A stretch of 64,000 bases of DNA from Planktothrix sp. FACHB-1365. Its GTDB lineage: Bacteria > Cyanobacteriota > Cyanobacteriia > Cyanobacteriales > Microcoleaceae. The notes below the pieces were generated by a model. That model saw only the letters and a program-made list of their open reading frames with translations. It did no database searches and was not told the DNA's origin. The stretch lies in assembly GCF_014697575.1 (NCBI RefSeq), contig NZ_JACJSC010000002.1, positions 1-64,000 on the forward strand. Reading direction: 5' to 3'. The translations under genes and the position numbers were made by a program. Shown here piece by piece: positions 17,731 to 27,337 of this stretch. How positions within the stretch are numbered: the stretch's first letter is position 1; each line of letters begins with the position of its first letter.

Positions 17731-19521
17731 TTAACGTTTCACTAACTTCTTGCTGAGTTTGCGTAGACGAATAGATTCGGGTGTGACTTCCACTAATTCA
17801 TCCGAGCTAATATATTCTAAGGCTCGTTCTAAACTCATATCCACAGGGGTTTGTAACTGAACCAGTTCATCGCCTGTTGCAGACCGATGGTTGGTTAACT
17901 GTTTGGTTTTGCAGACATTGAGTTCTAAATCTTGAGGGCGGTTGTGTTCACCCACAATCATACCTTTATACACTTTAGTACCGGGCTTAATAAAAAACAC
18001 TCCTCGGTCTTCAGCATTTTTCATGGCGTAGAAGGTACTGACTCCTTCTTCAAAGGAAATCAATACGCCGTTACGACGGGCTTCAATATCTCCCGATAAA
18101 GCCCGATATTCGAGGAAACTGTGGTTCATAATGCCTTCCCCACGAGTCATCCGCATAAATTCCCCTCGGAAGCCAATTAAACCCCGTGCGGGGACAACAA
18201 ACTCTAACTGAGTCCGTCCATTACCGCCAACGTGCATATCCTGCATTTCCGCCCGTCGTTGACCTAAGCGTTCAATACAGCTACCCACGCCTTCTTCGGG
18301 TACGTCTAAGACCAAATATTCAAAGGGTTCAAAGGGTTGACCGTTGACTTCCCGATAAATCACCTGGGGTTGGGAAACCTGGAACTCGTACCCTTCCCGA
18401 CGCATAGTTTCAATTAAAATACCGAGGTGTAGTTCCCCCCGTCCTGAGACTAAGAATTTATCCGGGGAGTCGGTTTCGTCCACACGCAAAGCAACGTTTG
18501 TTTCTAATTCTCGCATTAAGCGATCGCGGACTTGTCGTGATGTCACCAAACTTCCCTCTTGTCCCGCAAACGGTGAGTCATTCACCGAAAAGGTCATTTG
18601 TAAGGTCGGTTCATCGACTTTAATTAAGGGTAACGCTAGAGGTTCATTGGGACAGGTAATCGTTTCCCCAATATTAGCATCGGCAAATCCAGCCACCGCT
18701 ACAATATTTCCAGCAGATGCCTCTTGCAGTTCAATTCGTTTTAAGCCTTCAAATCCCATTAATTTGGTAATTTTGCTTTTAACAATACTACCGTCTTCTT
18801 TCATTAAGGCAGCTTGTTGTCCGGCTTTAATCACGCCATTATGAATTTTACCAATCACAATGCGCCCGACATATTCAGAATAATCGAGGGTGGTGACTTG
18901 CATTTGTAGGGATTTTTCCACATCTCCCACTGGGGGTGGAACATATTCGAGGATATACTCAAACATCGGCTGCATATCTGAGCTTTCTTCCTCTAGGCTG
19001 CGTTTGGCAAACCCCCCTAAACCAGACGCAAATAGATAGGGGAACTCGCATTGGTCATCATCGGCGCCGAGTTCGAGGAATAAATCTAAGACTTTATCAA
19101 CGGCGGTGTGGGGGTTGGCGCGAGGACGGTCAATTTTGTTAATCACAACAATAGGCCGTAAACCCTTTTCTAAGGCTTTTTTGAGGACGAAGCGGGTTTG
19201 AGGCATGGGCCCTTCGTTGGCATCGACGATTAAAATACAACCGTCCACCATGCCTAACACCCGTTCTACTTCGCCTCCAAAGTCGGCGTGACCCGGAGTA
19301 TCGATAATATTAATAATGGTGTCTTTATAGCGAACTGCGGTATTTTTGGAGAGAATGGTAATACCCCGTTCCCGTTCAATATCATTAGAGTCCATGACAC
19401 AATCTGGAACCTCTTCCCCTTCACGGAAAATGCCAGATTGCTTGAGAAGTGCGTCCACTAAGGTCGTTTTGCCGTGATCGACGTGGGCAATAATTGCAAC
19501 GTTGCGAATGGGAAGAGACAT
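17731..19521 (-). CDS. typA: Translational GTPase TypA/BipA
   Basis: TypA is a ribosome-binding EF-G-like GTPase needed for 50S assembly and growth under stress. From ATG 19521 the protein is 596 residues. G motifs are [15 protein letters not shown] (P-loop), the [13 protein letters not shown] switch, [15 protein letters not shown] and [11 protein letters not shown]-terminal blocks [20 protein letters not shown] and [15 protein letters not shown] are TypA-specific. A start ten codons upstream (19551) is open but [20 protein letters not shown] is the usual N-terminus. Single gene; the 87-bp tandem array lies upstream. Confidence 0.96.
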   Translation of the reverse strand: MSLPIRNVAIIAHVDHGKTTLVDALLKQSGIFREGEEVPDCVMDSNDIERERGITILSKNTAVRYKDTIINIIDTPGHADFGGEVERVLGMVDGCILIVDANEGPMPQTRFVLKKALEKGLRPIVVINKIDRPRANPHTAVDKVLDLFLELGADDDQCEFPYLFASGLGGFAKRSLEEESSDMQPMFEYILEYVPPPVGDVEKSLQMQVTTLDYSEYVGRIVIGKIHNGVIKAGQQAALMKEDGSIVKSKITKLMGFEGLKRIELQEASAGNIVAVAGFADANIGETITCPNEPLALPLIKVDEPTLQMTFSVNDSPFAGQEGSLVTSRQVRDRLMRELETNVALRVDETDSPDKFLVSGRGELHLGILIETMRREGYEFQVSQPQVIYREVNGQPFEPFEYLVLDVPEEGVGSCIERLGQRRAEMQDMHVGGNGRTQLEFVVPARGLIGFRGEFMRMTRGEGIMNHSFLEYRALSGDIEARRNGVLISFEEGVSTFYAMKNAEDRGVFFIKPGTKVYKGMIVGEHNRPQDLELNVCKTKQLTNHRSATGDELVQLQTPVDMSLERALEYISSDELVEVTPESIRLRKLSKKLVKR

Positions 19522-19683
19522 AGGATTGGGTCTTGTAACCAAGTTTTGCAAGAAATTGAAAAAATTTTCAAATATCTTAACAATTATAGCAGGGAACCGG
19601 GAGCACTAGACAGCTTAACGGGAAGAAAAACCTATTGATGATCTCAGGAGTGATGTTTCTCGGCTACAAGCTCAGGACTTCCG

Positions 19684-20046
19684 CAGAAACCGGGTTTCTG
19701 GAAGCGATCGCAAATACTCCAAGAAACCAGGTTTCTCATTGAGATTAATTGCCACAAATCAAGATTTCTACAGAAACCCGGTTTCTGAAAGCGATCGCAA
19801 ATATCCCTAGAAACCGGGTTTCTCATTAAAATTAATTGCCACAAATCAAGATTTCTATAGAAACCCGGTTTCTGATGGCGATCGCAAATATCCCTAGAAA
19901 CCGGGTTTCTCATTAAAATTAATTGCCACAAATCAAGATATCTACAGAAACCCGGTTTCTGATGGCGATCGCAAATATCCCTAGAAACCGGGTTTCTCAT
20001 TAAAATTAATTGCCACAAATCAAGATATCTATAGAAACCCGGTTTC
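19684..20046. repeat. 87-bp tandem array, four copies plus a partial one
   Basis: Repeat starts fall at 19684, 19771, 19858, 19945 and 20032, an exact 87-base period. Each unit has an AGAAACCCGGTTTCT arm, a GCGATCGC site, a second AGAAACCGGGTTTCT arm, and the spacer TTAATTGCCACAAATCAAGA. The two palindrome copies per unit could form a string of hairpins. The last three units are almost identical; the first is the most diverged. It lies between typA and the 3' end of the kinase-WD40 gene, both on the minus strand. A 124-codon minus ORF across it is an artefact of 87 being a multiple of three. Confidence 0.92.
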
Positions 20047-20064
20047 TGCTACTCCAACCTAACC

Positions 20065-21924
20065 CTATCGTGCTTCCCACAATTTAATCGTCTTGTCCCC
20101 ACTCCCACTGGCTAATGTCCGATCATCGGCACTGAAGGCTACAGAGATGACCCAATTTGAATGTCCGGTGAGAGTAGCAATTTCCCGTTGGCTCTGCACA
20201 TCCCACAATTTAATCGTCTTGTCAGCACTCCCACTGGCTAACGTCCAACCATCGGGACTGAAGGCTACAGAGCAAACATGATTTGAATGTCCGGTGAGCG
20301 TGGCAATTTGCCCTTGGCTCTGCACATCCCACAATTTAATCGTCTTGCCAGCACTCCCACTGGCTAACGTCCGACCATCGGCACTGAAGGCTACAGAGAT
20401 GACAATATTTGAATGTCCGGTGAGCGTGGCAATTTCCCGTTGACTCTGCACATTCCACAATTTAATCGTCTTGTCAGCACTCCCACTAGCTAACGTCCGA
20501 CCATCGGCACTGAAGGCTACAGAGAAGACAGAATCTGAATGTCCGGTGAGCGTGGCAATTTCCCGTTGACTCTGCACATCCCACAATTTAATCGTCTTGT
20601 CCCAACTCCCACTGGCTAACGTCCGACCATCGGCACTGAAGGCTACAGACCTGACAGAATCTGAATGTCCGGTGAGAGTGGCAATTTCCCGTTGGCGCTG
20701 CACATCCCACAATTTAATCGTCTTGTCATTACTCCCACTGGCTAACGTCCGACCATCGGCACTGAAGGCTACAGAGATGACAATATTTGAATGTCCGGTG
20801 AGAGTGGCAATTTCCCGTTGGCGCTGCACATCCCACAATTTAATCGTCTTGTCCTTACTCCCACTGGCTAACGTCCGACCATCGGCACTGAAGGCTACAA
20901 ACCAGACAGAACGTGAATGTCCGGTGAGAGTGCCAACCAAAGGAACATTTTGCCAGGATGCTTGGGGTGAGGGTATCGGTTGAGGTGTTGATGGTGGCGG
21001 TGGTGGCGTTGAGGACTTTTGCGCTGGTTGTGGTCGTATTATCTGTAAATTCTGCAACACTTGATCAGCAGAAGAATAACGATCTTCAATATCTTTTTTT
21101 AATAGTTGATCAAGAACTTTATTTAATTCTGGGCTAAGATCTTGCTTGACATATTTTTGCCAATTTTTCGTCCAACTGTAACCGTCATCTAACCATAATT
21201 CCAGAGGTGAAATTTTAGTCAATAGATAAAAACAAGTTGCTCCTAAACTATATAAATCAGTAGCGGGGTAAGCATCTCCCCCTTGCATTTGTTCCCGACT
21301 TGCATATCCATCAGACCCCACACGGGTTCCTACTTGAGTATGTATCACCGTTGCTGATAAATCTTTCGCTACCCCAAAATCAATTAACACATATTCCCCA
21401 TTCCGACGACGCATAATATTATCGGGTTTGAGGTCACGGTGAATCACGTTTTTTTCATGAATAAACTGTAGAACAGGTAACAAACTGGTTAATAATTCCT
21501 TAACTTGCTGTTCTGTCCAAACCCCTTGTTTTTGTAAAATCTGATCTAAAGTTTCCCCTTCAATATATTGCTGAATTAAATAGAGTTGATTGTTTTCTGA
21601 GAAATAAGCCGATAATGCCGGAATTTGGGCATGATGTCCCAGTTGTTGCAGTTGTCTCGCTTCTCGTTCAAATAATTCTAAAGCTTTTTGTAGTCCTGCT
21701 GTTCCTTGCATCATGGGAACAAACTGTTTAACGACACATTTTTCATTCAATTTATCGATATCTTCGGCTAAATAAGTCCGACCAAACCCCCCTTGTCCTA
21801 ACAATTTGATCATCCGAAACCGTCCCCGCAGCAAGTCGGGTATTTTGACACCACAGCTTTGACAGTAAACCGTATTATCGGGGTTGTCTGGGTTCGGACA
21901 TTGGGGGTTAATGCAGCATTTCAT
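20065..21924 (-). CDS. Ser/Thr protein kinase with C-terminal WD40 propeller
   Basis: A 619-residue signalling protein. Residues 3-25 have a zinc-ribbon-like CINPQC and CQSCG pair. The kinase domain (about 37-295) has GQGGFGRTYLAED (43-55), Lys66, HRDLKPDNI (162-170) and DFGVAKD (182-188), so it should be active. A Pro-rich linker (PPPPPSTPQPIP) leads to seven WD40 repeats of 42 residues (about 330-619) with GHS...VAFSADGRTLASGS.DKTIKLWDVQ. The WD units are nearly identical at DNA level, a sign of recent duplication or gene conversion. It stands alone; substrates are unknown. It probably scaffolds partners on the propeller. Confidence 0.95.
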   Translation of the reverse strand: MKCCINPQCPNPDNPDNTVYCQSCGVKIPDLLRGRFRMIKLLGQGGFGRTYLAEDIDKLNEKCVVKQFVPMMQGTAGLQKALELFEREARQLQQLGHHAQIPALSAYFSENNQLYLIQQYIEGETLDQILQKQGVWTEQQVKELLTSLLPVLQFIHEKNVIHRDLKPDNIMRRRNGEYVLIDFGVAKDLSATVIHTQVGTRVGSDGYASREQMQGGDAYPATDLYSLGATCFYLLTKISPLELWLDDGYSWTKNWQKYVKQDLSPELNKVLDQLLKKDIEDRYSSADQVLQNLQIIRPQPAQKSSTPPPPPSTPQPIPSPQASWQNVPLVGTLTGHSRSVWFVAFSADGRTLASGSKDKTIKLWDVQRQREIATLTGHSNIVISVAFSADGRTLASGSNDKTIKLWDVQRQREIATLTGHSDSVRSVAFSADGRTLASGSWDKTIKLWDVQSQREIATLTGHSDSVFSVAFSADGRTLASGSADKTIKLWNVQSQREIATLTGHSNIVISVAFSADGRTLASGSAGKTIKLWDVQSQGQIATLTGHSNHVCSVAFSPDGWTLASGSADKTIKLWDVQSQREIATLTGHSNWVISVAFSADDRTLASGSGDKTIKLWEAR

Positions 21925-22399
21925 TATCGTAGAGGGTTGAGAATTTTATTAGGATTTTGTTTAATTTTATACAAGCCCTACAATTAATGTTACAGCATTT
22001 CTGACAAGCGGTTAAAAGAGAGTTAGGAAAATTAATAATAGTTTAGGGATTTTGGGAAGAAATCTTGAGGTAAAATGCGATCACTATAGCTCTAATATCA
22101 ATTATAGGTGTTAGGGCGAGGAGACCCATCAGTGTCAACAATCGCGCTAAAAGTAGGCTTATTAGCGAAAGTTATTTGATTTTTTTAAGCGTCAATGATC
22201 CCCCCTAACCCCCCTTTTCAAGGGGGGTTAGGGGGGATCAAAGTCCCCCTTTTTAAGGGGGATTTAGGGGGATCTAATCTGGGCTATAATCACCAGTTTT
22301 TGGCTGAAGTTGATACTAATGGAGGAGACCTAGCCCCTACAATTTGTTAATCTAATTTTTATATGCAATATTTCTGTCATTCTGAGCGTAGCGAAGAAT
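21925..22399. repeat. Gene-free region with C/G-run palindromes
   Basis: No gene is seen. At about 22197-22275 two related palindromes built from CCCCCCTAACCCCCC and AAAGTCCCCCTTTTTAAGGGGG lie back to back. GGGCGAGGAGACC occurs at about 22110 and a variant at about 22322. The TCATTCTGAGCGTAGCGAAGAATC element lies at about 22378, touching the end of the next gene. These are dispersed cyanobacterial repeats. Confidence 0.6.
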
Positions 22400-23548
22400 C
22401 TATACTATTAAACAAATAGATTCCGGCCATTCTCGACACCAGGATTTCATTTCACTAACAATAGGAAGATGAATACGATTCCAACTAAACAAACCAGGGT
22501 TAATTTCAGGATAGGAACCCAGATGAAATTGAACCTCTCCAGGGGAAAAACCGCTTTCTACAAATTTAAAGGTTAACGCTGAGGGATGAACTTGTTGTTT
22601 GAGTTGGTTTCTCAACCAATTTCTATGGATAATTCCCGTGTAGGTACTGCGAAAACTTCCGGCAAATTTTTGACAATTCCACATTACTAAATTACAAATT
22701 AATCCTAGAGTTTGTTCATCGGTAAAGGGTAATTCTTTAAACTCTTGTAAAAATTTTTCTATAATAAACTGATCAATAAAAATGCTATTCTGATAAGATT
22801 TTAGAATAGGATTAAAAAAATCCATATTTTCAGATTCATCTGTACAAATTAATAGCATTTCTTCAGGAGAAAAAATTTCTTTTAAGGTTTTTAAAACTAA
22901 ATAGGGATGATCTTCTTCTCGATGGGGAATACAGTTCCGATAATCTGTTAGACGAATATGAATCCCATTATATTGTCCGAGGGTTTGAGAAATTTTATTT
23001 GCTAAATTGCGATAAATGGGTTTAAATTGAATCGCTTCCATCAGGGAATATACCGCAGGGGAAGGAAGATAAAAAAATCGGGAATAATAAGCTAAATTAC
23101 AAGCACTAAATTGTAAAATATCCTGTTCCACATCCTGTACAATGATGCGATTTTCGGCAAAATCTGATAAAACGTTAGGGTCAATAGTAATATTATTAGG
23201 AACAAAAACAGCATTAACTAATCTCACATCACTATGATAATGGCTGAGACTTTTTCCTTGGGTTTCTGCTAAAAATTCAGAATAATTTAAAATTGGAATT
23301 GGAAGTTGATCAACTAAATCTAAAATAGTCGGTAATTTATCAATATTAATAATATGTTTTCGACTTTCGGGAACCGATAAAAAATATCCACCCCGCACAG
23401 GTAAGATATTCTTTTCTTCTCCCACTGAACCGTAAAAGACTAATTTCCGTTGGGTTAAATAAGCTAATCCTACGGCTATTTCTAATCCCATTAAGTTATT
23501 ATTTAAACCGGATTCATAATCTTTATATAACAAATAACGTGAGGTCAT
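22400..23548 (-). CDS. O-fucosyltransferase-like (GT-B) protein, probable
   Basis: A 382-residue soluble protein. SRYLLYKDYESGLNNNLMGLEIAVGLAYL near the start, GQYNGIHIRLTDYR in the middle and a later EMLLICTDESENMDFF resemble the three conserved regions of GDP-fucose O-fucosyltransferase-like proteins (GxxNN, HIRxxD, and the 'ATDE' region that contacts the nucleotide). The function is inferred only from these motifs; the acceptor is unknown. It is 9 bases downstream of the EI24 gene on the same strand, so the two are probably one transcript. Confidence 0.55.
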   Translation of the reverse strand: MTSRYLLYKDYESGLNNNLMGLEIAVGLAYLTQRKLVFYGSVGEEKNILPVRGGYFLSVPESRKHIINIDKLPTILDLVDQLPIPILNYSEFLAETQGKSLSHYHSDVRLVNAVFVPNNITIDPNVLSDFAENRIIVQDVEQDILQFSACNLAYYSRFFYLPSPAVYSLMEAIQFKPIYRNLANKISQTLGQYNGIHIRLTDYRNCIPHREEDHPYLVLKTLKEIFSPEEMLLICTDESENMDFFNPILKSYQNSIFIDQFIIEKFLQEFKELPFTDEQTLGLICNLVMWNCQKFAGSFRSTYTGIIHRNWLRNQLKQQVHPSALTFKFVESGFSPGEVQFHLGSYPEINPGLFSWNRIHLPIVSEMKSWCREWPESICLIV

Positions 23549-23557
23549 ATTTGAAAA

Positions 23558-24406
23558 TCAAGAAACTTTATTTAATAAAATGCGATCGCAAAAAAACATT
23601 GTTCCCGCCGCCACACAAACCGGAATTGATAATAAATTTAAAAATGGAATCACCACTAATCCAAAACAAACTAAAGCAAAACTCACACTAGCGGGAAATG
23701 TCCTAAAAATCATGTTTAATTTATCTCTAAACCGAAACCGTCTTCTTTCCATTGGAGAATCTAAAAAGTCTAAACAAACAATGGTTGAAGCTAAAGTAAT
23801 GCCTCCTATTGTAAACAATAATGTTCCAAAACCGGGGATAAAATTCAATAAAAGTAAAGGGACTCCAATTAAAATTTGTAACCCTAGTTTTTTTAATTCA
23901 TATAAAATTGCTCGTCCAATATCCTGAACTGAACTGGTGAGGGTTTGGGGAGGTAATACTGCGGGTTTTCCGGTTTGCAGTTCTTCCACTTTTTCTGAAA
24001 GTTGACCATACCAAGGCGCGCCTAAAATTCCTCCAAACTGTAATAGCAGAAACCCAATAATTAATAAGAGTCCTGTAACTAAACCTACCCGTAATAACCA
24101 CCCTAAAACACTGGCTAAAATATCTAAATAGTGCAACCATTGGGGTAAATTAGCCACCCATTGATCAATTTGAGTCCCCAAATTCAAGACAATAACCTCA
24201 ATTCCCCTTAACCCCGGAAGCAATAATCCAAAATAGAGAAAAATCCCGACAATAATATTAACAATTACTGGAAAAATTACATATCCTCTTAAGGGTGGAT
24301 TGTTATAAAATAACTGCAATGCTTTTAAGGGATAGGTTGCACCTGTAATTAAACTTAGGGGGGTTTCCAACAAAGGATTAGGAGGTTGTAAAGGATTAGA
24401 GTTCAT
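23558..24406 (-). CDS. EI24/CysZ-like membrane protein
   Basis: A 282-residue protein of the EI24 domain family, which includes the CysZ sulphate permease. Four to six hydrophobic segments are visible, including YVIFPVIVNIIVGIFLYFGLLLPGL, LLRVGLVTGLLLIIGFLLLQFGGILGAPWYG, LQILIGVPLLLLNFIPGFGTLLF and FALVCFGLVVIPFLNLLSIPVCVAAGTMFFC. The last ends in CDR, as in the family. The substrate cannot be read from sequence. The gene is followed closely by the GT-like gene and preceded by ilvE, about 75 bases away. Confidence 0.8.
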   Translation of the reverse strand: MNSNPLQPPNPLLETPLSLITGATYPLKALQLFYNNPPLRGYVIFPVIVNIIVGIFLYFGLLLPGLRGIEVIVLNLGTQIDQWVANLPQWLHYLDILASVLGWLLRVGLVTGLLLIIGFLLLQFGGILGAPWYGQLSEKVEELQTGKPAVLPPQTLTSSVQDIGRAILYELKKLGLQILIGVPLLLLNFIPGFGTLLFTIGGITLASTIVCLDFLDSPMERRRFRFRDKLNMIFRTFPASVSFALVCFGLVVIPFLNLLSIPVCVAAGTMFFCDRILLNKVS

Positions 24407-24450
24407 ATAATATTAATTGAGATGCTGTCTATGCTGTTCTTACAGACCCA

Positions 24451-24476
24451 ACTGAGGTGGGTTTTTACCCACCTTT
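24451..24476. terminator. AGGTGGGT inverted repeat between ilvE and the EI24 gene
   Basis: An 8-bp stem AGGTGGGT / ACCCACCT with a TTTT loop. It is followed by TTTTG on the plus strand; on the minus strand, which the genes use, no T-run follows. It may be only a weak terminator or RNA stabiliser after ilvE. Confidence 0.4.
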
Positions 24477-24481
24477 TGCGG

Positions 24482-25546
24482 TTAAATTTTCCAAATCCAA
24501 TGATAGGGATCGGGTACTTTTCCGGTTTTAATCGCTTCTAATTGTTCTAAAATAGATTGAGCATATTTGCGTTCAGAAATGGGGGGTAAAATTAAATCTC
24601 GTCCTTGATATCCAATTTTAGAAATATGAGCAATAGTCGCAGCAGTTCCCATTCCAAAGGCTTCTTGTAAAATCCCTTTGTCATAAGCTTCTGCTACTTC
24701 TTCAATGGGAATTAATCGTTCTTCGACTTTAACACCTTGATCTCGGAATAACGTTAACACGCTATCCCGTGTAATTCCTTCTAAAATTGTTCCGGTTAAT
24801 TGCGGTGTTACCACGACATTATCAATCACAAAAGCTAAATTCATGGTGCCGCATTCTTCCACATATTTCTTATGAATGCCATCCAGCCAAATGACGTTAT
24901 CATACCCTAAAGCTTTAGCTTCTTTATCTGCTAATAAACTCGCTGCATAATTTCCAGCACATTTTGCCGCCCCTGTTCCGCCTTCACAAGCTCGAATATA
25001 TTTATCAGTAACGATTAATTTAACGGGTTCGGAATAATAAGCTCCCACCGGACAACTCATAATAATAAAAGTATAGTGAGTTGAAGGTTTTAACCCAATA
25101 AATTCATCGGTAGCAAAATACAACGGACGAATATATAAACTCCCTTCTGATTCAGGAATCCAAGCAGAATCTAAACGAATTAATTCCCTTAATCCTTCCA
25201 TAAAAATTTCTTCAGGAATGGGGGGCATACACAGTCGATGAGCCGATTTATTAATCCGTCTAAAATTAGCATCGGGTCTAAAAATTAACGTTTCTCCCGT
25301 TACACTTTTATAGGCTTTCATCCCCTCAAAAACAGCCTGACCATAGTGTAAAACTGCCATTGCTGGAGTCATGGTCAAGTTACTATAGGGCATAATTTTT
25401 AGATCTTCCCAAGTTCCATTATCATAAGTAGCCACAAAAATATGATCACTAAAAATTCGACCAAAGGGAATATGATGTAAGGGTTCTGAAGGAAGTCGGG
25501 AATGTTCTGTTTTTTGAATGTTGAGTTGGTGATTCACTGTTTCCAT
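24482..25546 (-). CDS. ilvE: Branched-chain amino acid aminotransferase
   Basis: Class IV PLP enzyme of 354 residues, the last step of Val, Leu and Ile synthesis and the first of their breakdown. The length and blocks (AVLHYGQAVFEGMKAYK, GSLYIRPLYFATD, GGTGAAKCAGNYAASL with the PLP-binding Lys, ECGTMNLAFVI, GTAATIAHI) fit the long BCAT-II subgroup. The leader between 25547 and 25676 was examined for an Ile/Leu/Val-rich ORF and a terminator pair like that of the DAHP synthase gene, and none was found. ATG at 25546 fits the family start. Confidence 0.94.
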   Translation of the reverse strand: METVNHQLNIQKTEHSRLPSEPLHHIPFGRIFSDHIFVATYDNGTWEDLKIMPYSNLTMTPAMAVLHYGQAVFEGMKAYKSVTGETLIFRPDANFRRINKSAHRLCMPPIPEEIFMEGLRELIRLDSAWIPESEGSLYIRPLYFATDEFIGLKPSTHYTFIIMSCPVGAYYSEPVKLIVTDKYIRACEGGTGAAKCAGNYAASLLADKEAKALGYDNVIWLDGIHKKYVEECGTMNLAFVIDNVVVTPQLTGTILEGITRDSVLTLFRDQGVKVEERLIPIEEVAEAYDKGILQEAFGMGTAATIAHISKIGYQGRDLILPPISERKYAQSILEQLEAIKTGKVPDPYHWIWKI

Positions 25547-25676
25547 TGTCGTTTGAGTTGTTAGAATTATTGTTTTTACAGGATAAGGCTTTTCGAGTCT
25601 TAGGAAACCCCAACACCCCCTATTCTTATGCTCTAATAATCAGGATAGGAATAGAGGGAGTAGAATTTGATCTCAA

Positions 25677-25844
25677 TTAATTGGGATCATTTTTAGCAAT
25701 CACCCAAACAGCATGAATGATTCCGGGAATAAATCCAAGTAGAGTCAGCAGGATGTTCAGCCAAAATGCGCCCCCAAAACCAACGGTTAAAAACACGCCC
25801 AAGGGGGGTAAGAAAACAGCAGCAATCAAACGGATAAGGTTCAT
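25677..25844 (-). CDS. YqaE/Pmp3 family small membrane protein
   Basis: A 55-residue ORF too short for most ORF calls. It starts MNLIRLIAAVFLPPLGVFLT and has two membrane helices, separated by a short GFGGAFWLN turn, then LLGFIPGIIHAVWVI. The P-P-x-G-V in helix 1 and L-G-x-x-P-G-I-I-H-A in helix 2 are the signature of Pmp3/YqaE proteolipids, which are induced by salt or cold and affect membrane potential. It ends in KNDPN. It lies between ilvE and a divergent plus-strand gene, with its own short upstream region. Confidence 0.9.
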   Translation of the reverse strand: MNLIRLIAAVFLPPLGVFLTVGFGGAFWLNILLTLLGFIPGIIHAVWVIAKNDPN

Positions 25845-25932
25845 ATCACTTTATTTATGACTTTTATTGATATTTTAGCAATTTTTTCATTTAGAATAGG
25901 TAAACTTCTATAAACTCTTAAACCTTATCCCC

Positions 25933-26325
25933 ATGCTACTTGATCTTTTTCCCTTTGAATTTCATTTTGACCCGACCCTGATTGCAGGCGCAACCCTATG
26001 GTCTTTAGCGTTGTATTGGGGCTTCTCTCCCGTGAGTGAATGGGTGATACACCAATTAAATCGTTGGTTTAATTATGCCGAACGAATGTTATATACTTCG
26101 GAAACCGAATATGAGCGCACCCGTAAAGGTCGAGAGTCACAAAATGCGTTTTATGCGTCTTTGTTTAGCATTGTTCCCTTTTTAATTGTCGGAACGTTAT
26201 TGAATTGGGGGACTGAAATTGCTTTAGATAAAAGTTGGTCAATTAGTGTGGGAATTATTGCTTGTCTGAGTGGGGGAATTTATGAGTTAGGGAGACAAGA
26301 TGGAAAAAAAGGAATTAATTCTTAA
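25933..26325 (+). CDS. Conserved hypothetical membrane protein
   Basis: A 130-residue protein with an N-terminal helix (LIAGATLWSLALYWGFSPVSEW), an amphipathic middle rich in charged residues (MLYTSETEYERTRKGRESQ) and two C-terminal helices (LFSIVPFLIVGTLLNWGT and SISVGIIACLSGGIYELG). I do not recognise a named family; it looks like a cyanobacterial conserved protein. It converges on the pentapeptide gene, with stops 10 bases apart. Confidence 0.6.
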   Translation: MLLDLFPFEFHFDPTLIAGATLWSLALYWGFSPVSEWVIHQLNRWFNYAERMLYTSETEYERTRKGRESQNAFYASLFSIVPFLIVGTLLNWGTEIALDKSWSISVGIIACLSGGIYELGRQDGKKGINS

Positions 26326-26335
26326 TCCTTAATGT

Positions 26336-27331
26336 TTAATCATGAACTTCACCATTAGGCATAATAGCACCATGCAAAATAGCCCCAGCCGTATTAGAAC
26401 TGCTCAACTCTACGCGAGTTAAATAGGTATAACTTAGATTGGCATTTCTTAAGTTGGTTCGAGCAATAGAAGCATCAGTTAAATCCGCTTGGGTAAGATT
26501 AGCAGAATTTAGGTTAGTTCGAGTTAAATCGGCACGAACTAAATTAGCCCGACTCAAATCGGCATTGCTTAAATTAGCATTACTGAGTTGAGCATCGGGA
26601 AGAATGGCATCACATAAAGAAACTCCTGGTAATTGGGCATCATTTAAGATCGCTCGTTCAAATTTGACTTTCCTTAAATTGGCTCCAATTAAGTTGGCTT
26701 CTGTCAGAACTGCTTCTGTTAAAAAGGCTGATTGTAAGTTCGATTGACTTAAGTTAGCTTGGGTTAAAATTGCACCGCGTAAGACCGTTTCGGTTAAATT
26801 AGCTCCACTTAAATTGGCTCTGGTTAAATCTGCCCCGGTTAAGTTGACCCCTTGTAAATCTGTACCTCTTAAATCTGCACCTCGTAAATTCACACTTTCA
26901 TAAATTCTCGGTTCATAGCGCAAATTTGCCCCCCTTAAACAAGCACCTCTTAAATCGGCTCCTTGTAAATTAGCACCTCTTAAATCCGCTTGAATTAGGT
27001 TAACATCCAGTAAGGTTGCTAACGCTAAATTGGCTTTTTTAAAATCTGCGCCTTGTAAAATTGTTCCATGAAATTCTGCATCGCTGAGGTTAGCTCCGCT
27101 TAAGTTGGCTTTATTTAAAATTGCACCATTAAATCGGACACCTCTAAGATTAGCGCGGGAAAAATTAACTCCATTCAAATAAGCAAAAACAAAGTTGGCT
27201 CCTTGCAAATCTGAACCACTTAAGTTAGCACCAATCAAGTCCGCACGACTAAGTTCAGCACCCCTTAAATTAATTCCTTTAAAATTTTTTTGTCCCGCTC
27301 GATACTGTTCGAGTAATGTTTCCTCATCCAT
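26336..27331 (-). CDS. Pentapeptide repeat protein
   Basis: Almost the whole 331 residues is A(D/N)LxX pentapeptide repeats (for example GADLRGTDLQGVNLTGADLT), predicted to fold as a right-handed quadrilateral beta-helix. One interruption (LRYEPRIYESV, about residues 138-148) probably forms a loop between two helix blocks. The first 15 residues (MDEETLLEQYRAGQKNF) are a helical cap. It starts 6 bases after the stop of the 27338 gene, so the two form an operon. Family members bind proteins or mimic DNA, but cyanobacteria have many with no known target. Confidence 0.93.
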   Translation of the reverse strand: MDEETLLEQYRAGQKNFKGINLRGAELSRADLIGANLSGSDLQGANFVFAYLNGVNFSRANLRGVRFNGAILNKANLSGANLSDAEFHGTILQGADFKKANLALATLLDVNLIQADLRGANLQGADLRGACLRGANLRYEPRIYESVNLRGADLRGTDLQGVNLTGADLTRANLSGANLTETVLRGAILTQANLSQSNLQSAFLTEAVLTEANLIGANLRKVKFERAILNDAQLPGVSLCDAILPDAQLSNANLSNADLSRANLVRADLTRTNLNSANLTQADLTDASIARTNLRNANLSYTYLTRVELSSSNTAGAILHGAIMPNGEVHD

Positions 27332-27337
27332 AATTAA

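Noticed and set aside
19644-20018. 124-codon minus ORF over the 87-bp array
   Set aside because: The period of 87 is divisible by three and the repeated unit lacks stops, so an ORF is forced. The peptide is a 29-residue repeat with no protein character.
19684-20046. CRISPR array
   Set aside because: The whole 87-base unit is repeated, with no unique spacers between short repeats, and no cas genes are nearby.
20093-20983. Plus-strand ORFs inside the kinase-WD40 gene
   Set aside because: They are antisense shadows of the repeated WD units.
25547-25676. An ilvE attenuator like that of aroF
   Set aside because: No Ile/Leu/Val-rich ORF and no terminator/antiterminator pair was found.
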